Of a DNA stretch of 64,000 nucleotides, positions 16,217-26,542 are shown piece after piece (position 1 is the first letter of the stretch; each line of letters begins with the position of its first letter). Source of the DNA: Cohnella sp. CFH 77786. Lineage in GTDB: Bacteria > Bacillota > Bacilli > Paenibacillales > Paenibacillaceae. The notes beneath the pieces are model-generated. The model saw nothing but the letters and a program-made list of their open reading frames with translations. It was not told the DNA's origin and made no database searches. The position numbers and the translations under genes were made by a program. Location: assembly GCF_019400745.1 (NCBI RefSeq), contig NZ_WJIB01000022.1, positions 1-64,000 of the forward strand, in the 5' to 3' direction.

Positions 16217-16984
16217 TCATTGCACGTTCCGTTCGTATACGATGCGCAGCCCTTCCAGCGTCAGCATCGGATCCACGAGCTCGATCGTCTCGGACTCACC
16301 CGCGATCAGTTCCGCCAGCCCGCCGGTCGCGATCACGCGGGGCTTGCCCGGGAACTCCTTGAAAATCCGCCGGACGATCCCGTCCACCTGCCCCGCGTAT
16401 CCGTAGATGAGGCCGGATTGCATCGCGGCCACCGTATTGCGGCCAATGACCGCACGGGGTTTAGCCAGCTCGATGCGAGGCAGCATCGAAGCCCTCTGGT
16501 ACAAGGCTTCGGCGGATATTCCGATACCGGGCACGATGGCTCCGCCCAAATAAGCGCCGGACGAATCGATGTAATCGAAGGTGGTGGCCGTGCCGAAATC
16601 CACTACGACGAGCGGCGTGCCGTATTTCTCGATGCCCGCCACGGAGTTAACGATCCGGTCCGCCCCGACTCCCTTCGGATTTTCGTACCGGATGTTCAGC
16701 CCCGTTTTGATCCCCGGCCCTACGATCAGCGCCTCTCTGCCTACGTATTTGACGAACAGCTGCTCGAGCGTATGCATCAAAGGAGGGACGACGCTCGAGA
16801 GGATCACGCCCTCGATTTCCGAAGCCCGGACATTCGCGATCTGGAACAGGTTCGTGATCATGATCCCGTATTCGTCCACCGTCGCGGAACGGTTGGTACT
16901 GAGCCGCCAATGGTGCGTCAGAGTCCGGCCGCCGTACAAGCCGAGCACGATGTTGGTATTCCCGACATCCACGACCAAAATCAC
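16217..16984 (-). CDS. coaX: Type III pantothenate kinase (255 aa)
   Basis: Catalyses the first step of coenzyme A synthesis. The ASKHA-fold motifs are LVVDVGNTNIVLGLY (phosphate 1), the pantothenate segment PKGVGADRIVN, and VVVDFGTATTFDYID (phosphate 2). The start is GTG, overlapping the nadC stop as GTGA, so it is translationally coupled to the NAD genes. Confidence 0.97.
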   Translation of the reverse strand: MILVVDVGNTNIVLGLYGGRTLTHHWRLSTNRSATVDEYGIMITNLFQIANVRASEIEGVILSSVVPPLMHTLEQLFVKYVGREALIVGPGIKTGLNIRYENPKGVGADRIVNSVAGIEKYGTPLVVVDFGTATTFDYIDSSGAYLGGAIVPGIGISAEALYQRASMLPRIELAKPRAVIGRNTVAAMQSGLIYGYAGQVDGIVRRIFKEFPGKPRVIATGGLAELIAGESETIELVDPMLTLEGLRIVYERNVQ

Positions 16985-17877
16985 GGGTTTACCCCCTTCA
17001 TCTCGTTCAAGTCGAGGCTGATGTCCAGCGCCTGGAACGAATGCGTCAAACTTCCGGCGCTGATGACGTCGACTCCGCTGGCCGCGACCTCCGCGACCTG
17101 CTCCGGCTTCAAGCCGCCCGACGCTTCCAGCACGACATGAGGGGCGATCGCCCGAACCTGGGCAGCGGCGGCCTTCATCGCTTCCGGGGTCATGTTGTCG
17201 AACATGACGATATGGGCGCCCGCGCGGACCGCCTCAAGCGCCTGCTCTACCGTTTCCGCTTCGACTTCGACGGACATCGTGTGCGGAATCCGCGCTTTGG
17301 CCGAGGCGACGGCCGCGGTGATTCCGCCTGCCGCTTTGATATGATTGTCCTTGATCATGACCGCGTCGAACAGGCCGAAACGGTGGTTGTACCCTCCGCC
17401 GACCCGCACGGCATACTTCTCGAGCGTGCGGTGTCCCGGCGTCGTCTTCCGAGTGTCCGCGATCCGCACGGGATAATCCCCCGCCGCGTCGACATACGCC
17501 CTCGTCTTGGTGGCGATGCCCGACAAACGCTGCATCAGGTTCAGGGCCAGTCGCTCTCCCGTCAAGATCGCATGCGTCGAACCTTCCACGACGGCCAGCA
17601 CGGTTCCCCGCTCCACCCGGTCGCCGTCGGCCGCATGCGCCTGAAAACGCAGCGACTCGTCCACGACCCCGAATACGAGGCACGCGAGCGGAATTCCCGC
17701 CGCAATCCCGCTCTGCTTGGCGTGGATAATGCCGCGGGATACGTGTCCCGGCGGCACCGTCGCCATCGTCGTCACGTCGCCGGACCCGATGTCTTCCGCC
17801 AGCCATCTGCGGATTTGCTCCTTGACCGCCTCTACGGCGGGTCCCGGGATCATCCAATCGCTTTCCCGCTCGAACAT
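16981..17877 (-). CDS. nadC: Nicotinate-nucleotide diphosphorylase (quinolinate phosphoribosyltransferase, 298 aa)
   Basis: Converts quinolinate and PRPP to nicotinate mononucleotide, the third step of de novo NAD synthesis. The N-terminal AEDIGSGDVTT, the catalytic ADTRKTTPGHR, VRVGGGYNHRFGLFD and IKDNHIKAAGG are standard family motifs. The ATG at 17877 follows GAGAGGAG and is preferred over the 57-bp longer open frame. It overlaps the end of nadB by 28 bp and coaX by 4 bp. Confidence 0.97.
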   Translation of the reverse strand: MFERESDWMIPGPAVEAVKEQIRRWLAEDIGSGDVTTMATVPPGHVSRGIIHAKQSGIAAGIPLACLVFGVVDESLRFQAHAADGDRVERGTVLAVVEGSTHAILTGERLALNLMQRLSGIATKTRAYVDAAGDYPVRIADTRKTTPGHRTLEKYAVRVGGGYNHRFGLFDAVMIKDNHIKAAGGITAAVASAKARIPHTMSVEVEAETVEQALEAVRAGAHIVMFDNMTPEAMKAAAAQVRAIAPHVVLEASGGLKPEQVAEVAASGVDVISAGSLTHSFQALDISLDLNEMKGVNP

Positions 17878-19484
17878 GGCAGCCGCTCCTCTCCCAGCCC
17901 GTTTTCTCTCTCTATAATGGTATGTTTCAGCCACCGGTCATCGTCGCGTTCCGGATAATCTTCCCGGTAATGCGCGCCCCGGCTTTCCTCTCGGGAAAGG
18001 GCCGATTCGGCGGCAAGCGCCGCGCATGTGAGCAGGTTGGCGAACTCCAGCTCCTCCTGGGTGGAGAGCCGCGCCCGATAAATCGGAAGATGCCGTTTCA
18101 TCTCGTCCAGCGCCCGCTCCAACCCCTGCCGATTCCGCCGGAGGCCGACCCATCTGACCATCGTTTTCTGCAGCTTCAGCCTTCGTTCCACGACCGGGCC
18201 TGGAGGATGCGATTGCCGGTCTTCCTGATAGCGGAGCGCCATTGGCGTCCGCACGGGCTCCAACTGGTTGATGCTCTCCACGATCCGGCGGCCGAATACG
18301 ATCGCTTCCGACAGGGAGTTGCTCGCCAGCCGGTTCGCGCCGTGCACCCCCGTCGAGGAAACCTCCCCGCACGCGTACAGGCGTCCGATGCTCGTTTCAC
18401 CCTGCAGCCCCGTCCTCACTCCGCCCATCGTATAATGGGCCGCCGGCGCGACGGGAATCCAATCCGTCGTCAGGTCGAGGCCGTACTTCAGGCAGTATTG
18501 GTGAATGGTCGGAAAACGGTGCCGGACGAGCTCCGGGTCTTGGTGCGTAATGTCGATGTACACGTAGGTCGATTTCGTTTGCTCCATCTCCTCGACGATC
18601 GCCCGGGCGACGACGTCCCGGGGGGCCAACTCGAGCTGCGGATGGTATTTGTCCATAAACCGTTCGCCCCGGATGTTCCGCAAATAAGCCCCCTCGCCCC
18701 GGACCGCCTCCGAAATGAGAAAGCGGGGCGCGCCCGGGTAACAGAGGGACGTCGGGTGGAACTGGATGAACTCCATGTCCCGGATGACGGCTCCGGCCCG
18801 ATAGGCCATCGCGATGCCGTCGCCTGTCGCGACATCCGGGTTCGTCGTATAGCGGTACAATTGCCCCGTGCCTCCGGTGCAGAGGACGACGGCCTTGCCG
18901 AATACCCCGACGCGCGTTCCGTCCGGCTTCTGCACGATGGCGCCGCGGCACTCCCCGTCTTCCGTCAGCAAGTCCAGCACGAAATGGTCGTCCCACACTT
19001 CGATGGAAGGATTCGCCTGCACCTTGGCTGCCAGGGCCCGGACGATCTCGAATCCCGTCGCGTCACCGTTGGCGTGCAGGATGCGACGCTGGCTGTGGGC
19101 GCCTTCCCGGGTCAGGGCATATTGCCCGTCTTCTTCTTCATCGAATTGCGTTCCGAGGCGGATCAGCTCCTGCACCCCTTGGGGACCCTCATGCACGAGG
19201 ATTTGCACGGCCGCTTCGTCGCACAAGCCGGCCCCGGCGATCAGCGTGTCCTGAAGATGGAACTCGGGGGAATCCTCCTCCGAGAAGACGGCGGCAATGC
19301 CGCCCTGGGCGTAGCGGGTATTGCTCTCGAACAGAGACTTCTTGGTGATCATGAGCACCCGGTTCCTTTCACTGGCCTTGATCGCCGTGAACAAGCCCGC
19401 GATGCCTCCCCCGATCACGATGACGTCCGTATGCAGCTTCGGCAGCGTTTCCAAATCGAAATCAACGATATAGCGCGGTATCAT
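17850..19484 (-). CDS. nadB: L-aspartate oxidase (544 aa)
   Basis: A flavoenzyme that oxidises aspartate to iminoaspartate for quinolinate synthesis. The FAD-binding start DVIVIGGGIAGLFTA, then SLFESNTRYAQGGIAA, the active-site region EFIQFHPTSLC and SEAVRGEGAYLRN, and the late GEVSSTGVHGANRLASNS all fit. An in-frame ATG 39 bp upstream (19523) has no ribosome-binding site. The ATG at 19484 has GGGAG about 12 nt upstream, so the start is uncertain. It lies downstream of nadA behind a large hairpin (19537-19579). Confidence 0.94.
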   Translation of the reverse strand: MIPRYIVDFDLETLPKLHTDVIVIGGGIAGLFTAIKASERNRVLMITKKSLFESNTRYAQGGIAAVFSEEDSPEFHLQDTLIAGAGLCDEAAVQILVHEGPQGVQELIRLGTQFDEEEDGQYALTREGAHSQRRILHANGDATGFEIVRALAAKVQANPSIEVWDDHFVLDLLTEDGECRGAIVQKPDGTRVGVFGKAVVLCTGGTGQLYRYTTNPDVATGDGIAMAYRAGAVIRDMEFIQFHPTSLCYPGAPRFLISEAVRGEGAYLRNIRGERFMDKYHPQLELAPRDVVARAIVEEMEQTKSTYVYIDITHQDPELVRHRFPTIHQYCLKYGLDLTTDWIPVAPAAHYTMGGVRTGLQGETSIGRLYACGEVSSTGVHGANRLASNSLSEAIVFGRRIVESINQLEPVRTPMALRYQEDRQSHPPGPVVERRLKLQKTMVRWVGLRRNRQGLERALDEMKRHLPIYRARLSTQEELEFANLLTCAALAAESALSREESRGAHYREDYPERDDDRWLKHTIIERENGLGEERLPCSSGKAIG

Positions 19485-19536
19485 GGATTCAAGTTGCTCC
19501 CGTCGGGCAAGAGAGTAGCGCATGCTGCATCACTTG

Positions 19537-19579
19537 GTGATTCAGAAAGTATAGAATCTGCGATACTTTTCTGAATCAC
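19537..19579 (-). promoter_or_regulatory. Long stem-loop in the nadA-nadB interval
   Basis: GTGATTCAGAAAGTAT (19537-19552) pairs with ATACTTTTCTGAATCAC (19563-19579), a 16-bp stem with one bulge and a 10-nt loop. No U-run follows it, so it is not an ordinary terminator. It may act as an RNA processing or stabilising element, or as an operator, between nadA and nadB. A second small hairpin (CCGTCC-N4-GGACGG) lies at about 19597-19613. Confidence 0.6.
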
Positions 19580-19637
19580 TTCGATAAAACGTCTATCCGT
19601 CCGAAAAGGACGGCATAGCCGTTTTACTTACAGCATG

Positions 19638-20576
19638 CTACTTTACTTGCAGCATTCGTTCCAGCGATAGTCTTGCCTTGTCCGCCACTTCCGGGGAAAC
19701 GTAAATCTGCGGCTGCATCGTCTCCAGACAGCGGACGACTTTCTTCAGGTTGTTCACCTTCATGTTCGGGCACACGAGAAACTTGGAGGCAAAATGGAAC
19801 GTCTTGTTCGGGCTGTCCAGCCGCAGCTGGTATCCGGTGCCGTCCTCCGTTCCGACAATGAACTCTTGATGGTCGGACTCGCGGCAATATTTGATGATCG
19901 CGGTCGTGCTTCCCACGAAATCCGCCAAGGCGACAACCTCAGGCCGGCATTCCGGATGGACGACGAATTGGGCGTTCGGATGTTTCGCCCGCATTTCCGC
20001 GACGTCTTTCACCGTCAGCATGTCATGCGTATTGCAGTAGCCTTCCCAAATGATCATCTTCTTGTCTGTGAATTGCGAAACATAATGGCCCAAGTTCTTG
20101 TCGGGACACCAGATGATCTCGTCCGCGTCCACCGAATTCACGACTTTGACAGCGTTCGCCGACGTACAGCAGATATCGGTCTCCGCCTTGACGTCCGCGG
20201 AAGAGTTGATATAGGTCACGACTTTCGCGTTCGGGTGCTTCGCTTTCAATTCCCGGAGGCCGATGGGATGGACCATGTCGGCCATCGGGCAGCCCGCGCG
20301 TTCGTCGGGTACGAGGACGATTTTGTTCGGTGCCAGGATCTTCGCGCTTTCGCCCATGAAATGGACGCCGCAAAACACGATGACATCGGCATCGGTCGCG
20401 GCCGCCTTCTGTGCCAGCAGGAAAGAGTCGCCGCGGAAGTCCGCCACCTCTTGGATCTCATCGCGCTGATAGTAGTGGGCGAGAATAATGGCGTTGCGTT
20501 CTTTCTTCAGCTGCACAAGCCGTTCACGCAGTTCGCGGTTCTGCTCCGCCTTGCGTTCCAAGGCCAATGCTTCCAT
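19638..20576 (-). CDS. nadA: Quinolinate synthase (312 aa)
   Basis: A [4Fe-4S] enzyme that makes quinolinate from iminoaspartate and dihydroxyacetone phosphate. Candidate cluster cysteines are in VIFCGVHFMGES, ICCTSANAVK and VVHPECRPEV. Substrate-binding histidines are in ILAHYYQRDE. The ATG at 20576 has AAGGAGG 10 nt upstream; the frame stays open 27 bp further. It is the first gene of nadA-nadB-nadC-coaX, served by the promoter at 20685-20713. Confidence 0.97.
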   Translation of the reverse strand: MEALALERKAEQNRELRERLVQLKKERNAIILAHYYQRDEIQEVADFRGDSFLLAQKAAATDADVIVFCGVHFMGESAKILAPNKIVLVPDERAGCPMADMVHPIGLRELKAKHPNAKVVTYINSSADVKAETDICCTSANAVKVVNSVDADEIIWCPDKNLGHYVSQFTDKKMIIWEGYCNTHDMLTVKDVAEMRAKHPNAQFVVHPECRPEVVALADFVGSTTAIIKYCRESDHQEFIVGTEDGTGYQLRLDSPNKTFHFASKFLVCPNMKVNNLKKVVRCLETMQPQIYVSPEVADKARLSLERMLQVK

Positions 20577-20624
20577 GGCAGAAATTCCTCCTTCGGATGC
20601 CATACGCCGTATTCCGCTAAAAAG

Positions 20625-20644
20625 TTTGTGAACTGAGTCACAAA
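20625..20644 (-). promoter_or_regulatory. CRP/FNR-like palindrome in the nadA leader
   Basis: TTTGTGA-N6-TCACAAA is a perfect 7-bp inverted repeat containing the TGTGA-N6-TCACA core recognised by CRP/FNR-family proteins. It lies about 35-55 nt downstream of the predicted transcription start, where a bound protein would block transcription. In RNA it would be an AT-rich hairpin followed by CTTTTT, so attenuation is the alternative reading. Confidence 0.5.
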
Positions 20645-20684
20645 GTAGGAATGACGCGAGATCCGTTTTCGATGATTAACCCCT

Positions 20685-20713
20685 AATTTACACTCGCTTT
20701 ATCAGGATGTCAA
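20685..20713 (-). promoter_or_regulatory. Sigma-A promoter of the nadABC operon
   Basis: TTGACA (20708-20713), a 17-bp spacer and TAAATT (20685-20690) on the minus strand, about 110 bp upstream of the nadA start. Confidence 0.8.
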
Positions 20714-20837
20714 TCAATTCGCGCGACAATACGCACGGTTTTGTTGGAAGTCGGCAAAGCGCCGAATCCCCGTGCTCAGGTGGAAACGGCAATCGTTTTC
20801 TGCCCGTTTTCACCACGAGACCGGGCCGAATCGCTTT

Positions 20838-22075
20838 GGCGGAGTTAAGGTCTATTGTGCGACTCATCTCGGCTGATCTCCCGCCATTCTGGCGGTTAAG
20901 ACCGTTTGTACCTCAACTCGGATGATTTCACTCCATTCCGGCGGAGTTAAGTCCGTTTGTGCCTCAACTCGGCCAATTTCACTCCATTCTGGTGGAGTTA
21001 AGACCGTTAGTGCCTCAACTCGGCCAATCTTCCACCATTCTGGTGGAGTTATGGCCGTTTGTGCCTCAACTCGGCTGATCTACCGCCATTCCGGCGGAGT
21101 TAAGTCCGTTTGTACCTCAACAGCGCCGATCTTCCACCATTCTGGTGGAGTTAAGACCGTTTGTGCCTCAACTCCGCTGATTTCACTCCATTCTGGTGTA
21201 GTTAAGGCCCTTTGTACCTCAACTTGATCGATCTACCGCCATCCGGCGGAGTTAAGACCATTTGTGCCTCAACTCGGCTGATCTACCGCCATTCCGGCGG
21301 AGTTAAGACCGTTTGTACCTCAACTCGGCTGATCTACCGCCATTCCGGTGGAGTTAAGACCGTTTGTGCCTCAACTCGGCTGATTTCACTCCATTCTGGT
21401 GGAGTTAAGACCGTTTGTGCCTCAACTCGGCTGATTTCACTCCATTCCGGCGGAGTTAAGACCGTTTGTACCTCAACTCGGCTGATCTACCGCCATTCCG
21501 GCGGAGTTAAGACCGTTTGTACCTCAACTCGGCTGATCTACCGCCATTCCGGCGGAGTTAAGACCATTTGTGCCTCAACTCGGCTGATCTACCGCCATTC
21601 CGGCGGAGTTAAGTCCGTTTGTACCTCAACTGCACCGATCTTCCACCATTCTGGTGGAGTTAAGACCGTTTGTGCCTCAACTCGGCTGATCTACCGCCAT
21701 TCCGGCGGTTTAAGACCATTTGTACCTCAACTGCGCCGATCTTCCACCATTCTGGCGGAGTTAAGTCCGTTTGTACCTCAACTGCACCGATCTTCCACCA
21801 TTCTAATGGAGTTAAGACCGTTTGTGCCTCAACTCGGCTGATCTACCGCCATTCCGGTGGTTTTAAGACCATTTGTACCTCAACTGCGCCGATCTTCCAC
21901 CATTCTGGTGGAGTTAAGACCGTTTGTGCCTCAACTGGGCCAATCTTCCACCATTCTGGTGGAGTTATGGCCGTTTGTACCTCAACTCGGCTGATCTCCC
22001 GCCATTCCGGCGGAGTTAAGACCGTTTGTGCCTCAACTGCGCCGATCCTCCACCATTCTCGCGGAATAAGGCCCT
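20838..22075. repeat. Tandem array of about 24 units of 51 bp (family 1)
   Basis: The anchor CCTCAACT recurs at 20911, 20962, 21013, 21064, 21115 and so on to 22031: 23 anchors, 20 spacings of 51 bp and two of 50 bp, plus a degenerate unit before them. Each unit contains an inverted repeat, in three versions: CCGCC-N5-GGCGG, CCACC-N5-GGTGG and ACTCC-N8-GGAGT. Plus-strand open frames of 101-209 codons with a 17-residue period are a by-product of 51 being divisible by 3; the two 50-bp units break them. The array fills the space between ftsH and the nadA promoter. The remaining stretch 22076-22312 has no recognisable gene. Confidence 0.95.
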
Positions 22076-22312
22076 ATGTATGATGTCCGTCCACTGTTGG
22101 GGAATAGAAAATGGGACGGAATGGGGACGAACGGCTTCCTTTCTCGCGAGAAAGCTTGTGCGTACTTTGCTGGACGAAGGCCATTTGGTCATCGTGCACG
22201 CCACGAGCTTCTGCAGTCAAGCGATACAAGGTTTCATGCGAATCGGTAAGCAGGATATTGGACCGTGAGTCGAAGGCTTCTACCAATCAACTGCGCCGAT
22301 TCCCTCCGACAC

Positions 22313-22352
22313 AAAAAAATCACCCCGGCTCGCACACGGCAAGCCAGGGTGA
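22313..22352 (-). terminator. Intrinsic terminator after ftsH
   Basis: On the minus strand ATCACCCTGGCT pairs with AGCCGGGGTGAT, followed by TTTTTTT, about 25 bp past the ftsH stop. Confidence 0.9.
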
Positions 22353-22375
22353 TGGACGTTCCTGCGAAACTTCGA

Positions 22376-24394
<2,019 letters not shown>

Positions 24395-24423
24395 CCCTGG
24401 CCTCCTCTCGGCACGCTTACATC

Positions 24424-24453
24424 ATTTTACCATAGCCTGTCTTGGCATCACAA
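24424..24453 (-). promoter_or_regulatory. Sigma-A-like promoter of ftsH
   Basis: TTGTGA (24448-24453), an 18-bp spacer and TAAAAT (24424-24429) on the minus strand, about 30 bp upstream of the ftsH start. Confidence 0.6.
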
Positions 24454-24492
24454 TAGAACGGGGCGGCCGCGAAACACCCGTCCGGCAGGCCC

Positions 24493-25035
24493 TCAGGAGC
24501 CCGAGTAAACCTCCGGTTTCAGCACGCCCACGAAGGGCAAATTCCGGTATCTCTCGGCAAAATCGAGGCCGTATCCGACGATGAAAGCATCGGGGATGAC
24601 GAAGCCGGTATAGTCGGCGTTGATCTCCGTGGTCCGCCGGCCCGGTTTGTCGAACAAGGCGACCACGCGGACGGACAGCGCGTTCCGCCGCTCCAGCACG
24701 TCGATCAGGTAGCTGAGCGTGAGCCCGCTGTCGATGATGTCCTCCACGATCAGCACGTCGCGCCCCTCCACGGACTGATCCAGATCCTTGACGATCCGAA
24801 CCTCCCCCGACGATCGGGTGGACTTGCCGTAGCTGGACACCGCCATGAAATCAAGCTCGATCGGAATCGTGATGCTCTTGGCCAAGTCGGCCATAAAAAT
24901 AAACGCGCCCTTCAGCACGCAAATCACCAGCGGGTTCCGTCCCTCGTAGTCCCGGCTGATGGCGTCCCCCAGCTCCTTCACTTTGGCCTTAATCGCTTCT
25001 TCCGAATAAAACACTTCCTGAATGTCTTTGAGCAA
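24493..25035 (-). CDS. hpt: Hypoxanthine-guanine phosphoribosyltransferase (180 aa)
   Basis: Salvages hypoxanthine and guanine with PRPP. The PRPP-binding motif is LIVEDIIDSGLTL, with the flexible-loop SSYGKSTRSSGEV and the C-terminal FVIPDAFIVGYGLDF. The frame continues upstream through several ATGs with poor ribosome sites. The best start is TTG at 25035: GGGAGG lies 8 nt upstream and the protein then begins LKDIQEVFYSEE, as family members do, at the standard length of 180. It follows tilS and precedes ftsH, as in B. subtilis. Confidence 0.95.
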   Translation of the reverse strand: MLKDIQEVFYSEEAIKAKVKELGDAISRDYEGRNPLVICVLKGAFIFMADLAKSITIPIELDFMAVSSYGKSTRSSGEVRIVKDLDQSVEGRDVLIVEDIIDSGLTLSYLIDVLERRNALSVRVVALFDKPGRRTTEINADYTGFVIPDAFIVGYGLDFAERYRNLPFVGVLKPEVYSGS

Positions 25036-25097
25036 AGAAGGGACCTCCCAGTCGGTTATTACACGGTATGATGGCATGGCTCCGTTCATGTCGCCGT

Positions 25098-26519
25098 TCA
25101 AGCGGGGCCGCCGTCTTCCGTCCGCATCTCGATCCGGAGCGTTGCGGCCGTATCCGGACGGACCGGTGCCAGACGGGACCGGCGTAACCCCGGAATCCAG
25201 AGGATCCGGCCTTCCGCGTCTGCGATCAGCGGCCAATCGTCCCGCTTGGAGCGCGGGATTTTGGCGTCAACGAACATATCTTGCACTTTTTTGGTGCCGT
25301 TTAGTCCAGCGGGTTCCATCCGGTCTCCCGGCAGCCTCGTCCGGACGATAAGCGGAAGTTTCAAGCAGGATTCGTCAAAAAAAGCCTCCCACCGGTTGTC
25401 CGGCAGCGAGGTGACGGCTCCTTCCAAACGTTCGAACCCGATAGACCGGCCGTTACCCAGCCGGAACTCGCAAGGGAATTCACGGACCGGAAGGCGGTAA
25501 CCGGAGCGTTCCTCCGGGAGCGGCCCCAGGTAGGCTTCGTCGTACTCGCGCACGAGCGTCCACCCGCCGCCGAGATCCATTCGGGTCACGGTGTTGTTCT
25601 CGTCGGCCAGAGCCTCCAGAATGTCCTCGATAAGACGGAATTCCAAGGAGTGCCAAGGGTCCGAAGAATACTTTAATATTAGTTTAATCAATCTGCGTTG
25701 TAAAGCGACGTGCAGGCCGCGGAACCGGCGCCGCTCAAGCCGAAATCCCCTCCCGGAGCGTACCGCCGTTTCGGGCAGAAGGCGGGCGGTTTCCGCTTCC
25801 AGGTAATCGTCATCCGCCGCCGCCGCCTCGGCCAGCCGGATCAGCGATTCCTTGAACCGGGGGTTGTATTGTTCCAGCATCGGAAACAGATCCAGCCGGA
25901 CGGCATTGCGAAAATAATGGCGGGTCAAGTTGCTGCTGTCAACCGCGTATGGCACCCCGTTTCGCTCACAATAAGTGAGAAGCTCTCGTTTGGTCATACG
26001 CAGCAAGGGGCGGATCAGTTCCAGATTTCCTTCTTTGCGCCGATAGGGAATTCCCCCCAGTCCGCTCACGCCGGTCCCTCGCAGTACCCGCATGAGAACG
26101 GTCTCCGCTTGGTCGTCGGCATGGTGGCCGAGAAAAAGGCAGGAAGCGGCATGCGATGCCGCCGCCTGCCGAAGGAATTCGTAGCGCTTCTCCCTTGCAG
26201 CGGACTGGGGGTTCATCCCCGTTTCTTCAATATATGCAGGCACGTCGATCGCAGCCGCCTCGAACGGAATGCCCCAGCGCTCCGCCGCGCGGGCGACAAG
26301 CTCGGCTTCCGCCTCCGCTTCCGCTCCCCGGAAGCGATGGTTCACATGGGCGGCGACGAGCGGGAACGGACGCTCCTGCGCCATCCGCCACAGCAGATGG
26401 AGCAAAGCCATCGAATCCGGCCCTCCGGACACGGCGGCCACGGCCGACAGCTCCTGCGTCCACCAACCGGCTTGCTCCGCTTCCGCCATCATGCGCACCA
26501 ACAGTTCGTCCCGGCTCAC
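25098..26519 (-). CDS. tilS: tRNA(Ile)-lysidine synthetase (473 aa)
   Basis: Modifies C34 of the tRNA-Ile CAU anticodon to lysidine so that it reads AUA. The PP-loop SGGPDSMALLHLL is near residue 30, with VNHRFRGAEA and LGHHADDQAETVLMR, followed by the TilS C-terminal domain. The open frame extends 342 bp further upstream, across the kinase gene. The GTG at 26519 with AAGGGAGG 8 nt before it is the supported start. Downstream is hpt. Confidence 0.95.
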   Translation of the reverse strand: MSRDELLVRMMAEAEQAGWWTQELSAVAAVSGGPDSMALLHLLWRMAQERPFPLVAAHVNHRFRGAEAEAEAELVARAAERWGIPFEAAAIDVPAYIEETGMNPQSAAREKRYEFLRQAAASHAASCLFLGHHADDQAETVLMRVLRGTGVSGLGGIPYRRKEGNLELIRPLLRMTKRELLTYCERNGVPYAVDSSNLTRHYFRNAVRLDLFPMLEQYNPRFKESLIRLAEAAAADDDYLEAETARLLPETAVRSGRGFRLERRRFRGLHVALQRRLIKLILKYSSDPWHSLEFRLIEDILEALADENNTVTRMDLGGGWTLVREYDEAYLGPLPEERSGYRLPVREFPCEFRLGNGRSIGFERLEGAVTSLPDNRWEAFFDESCLKLPLIVRTRLPGDRMEPAGLNGTKKVQDMFVDAKIPRSKRDDWPLIADAEGRILWIPGLRRSRLAPVRPDTAATLRIEMRTEDGGPA

Positions 26520-26542
26520 CCTGCCGCCCTCCCTTCCGTGAT

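Noticed and set aside
20838..22075. CRISPR array
   Set aside because: The whole 51-bp unit is repeated with no unique spacers, and no cas genes are in the window.
20922..22083. Repeat-containing proteins with a 17-residue period (ISLHSGGVKTVCASTR type)
   Set aside because: The frame is open only because 51 is a multiple of 3. Two 50-bp units shift it, there is no ribosome-binding site, and similar open frames appear on other strands of the other arrays.
22076..22312. Possible gene remnant downstream of ftsH
   Set aside because: Short frames on both strands (62-80 codons) lack start signals and resemble no family I know.
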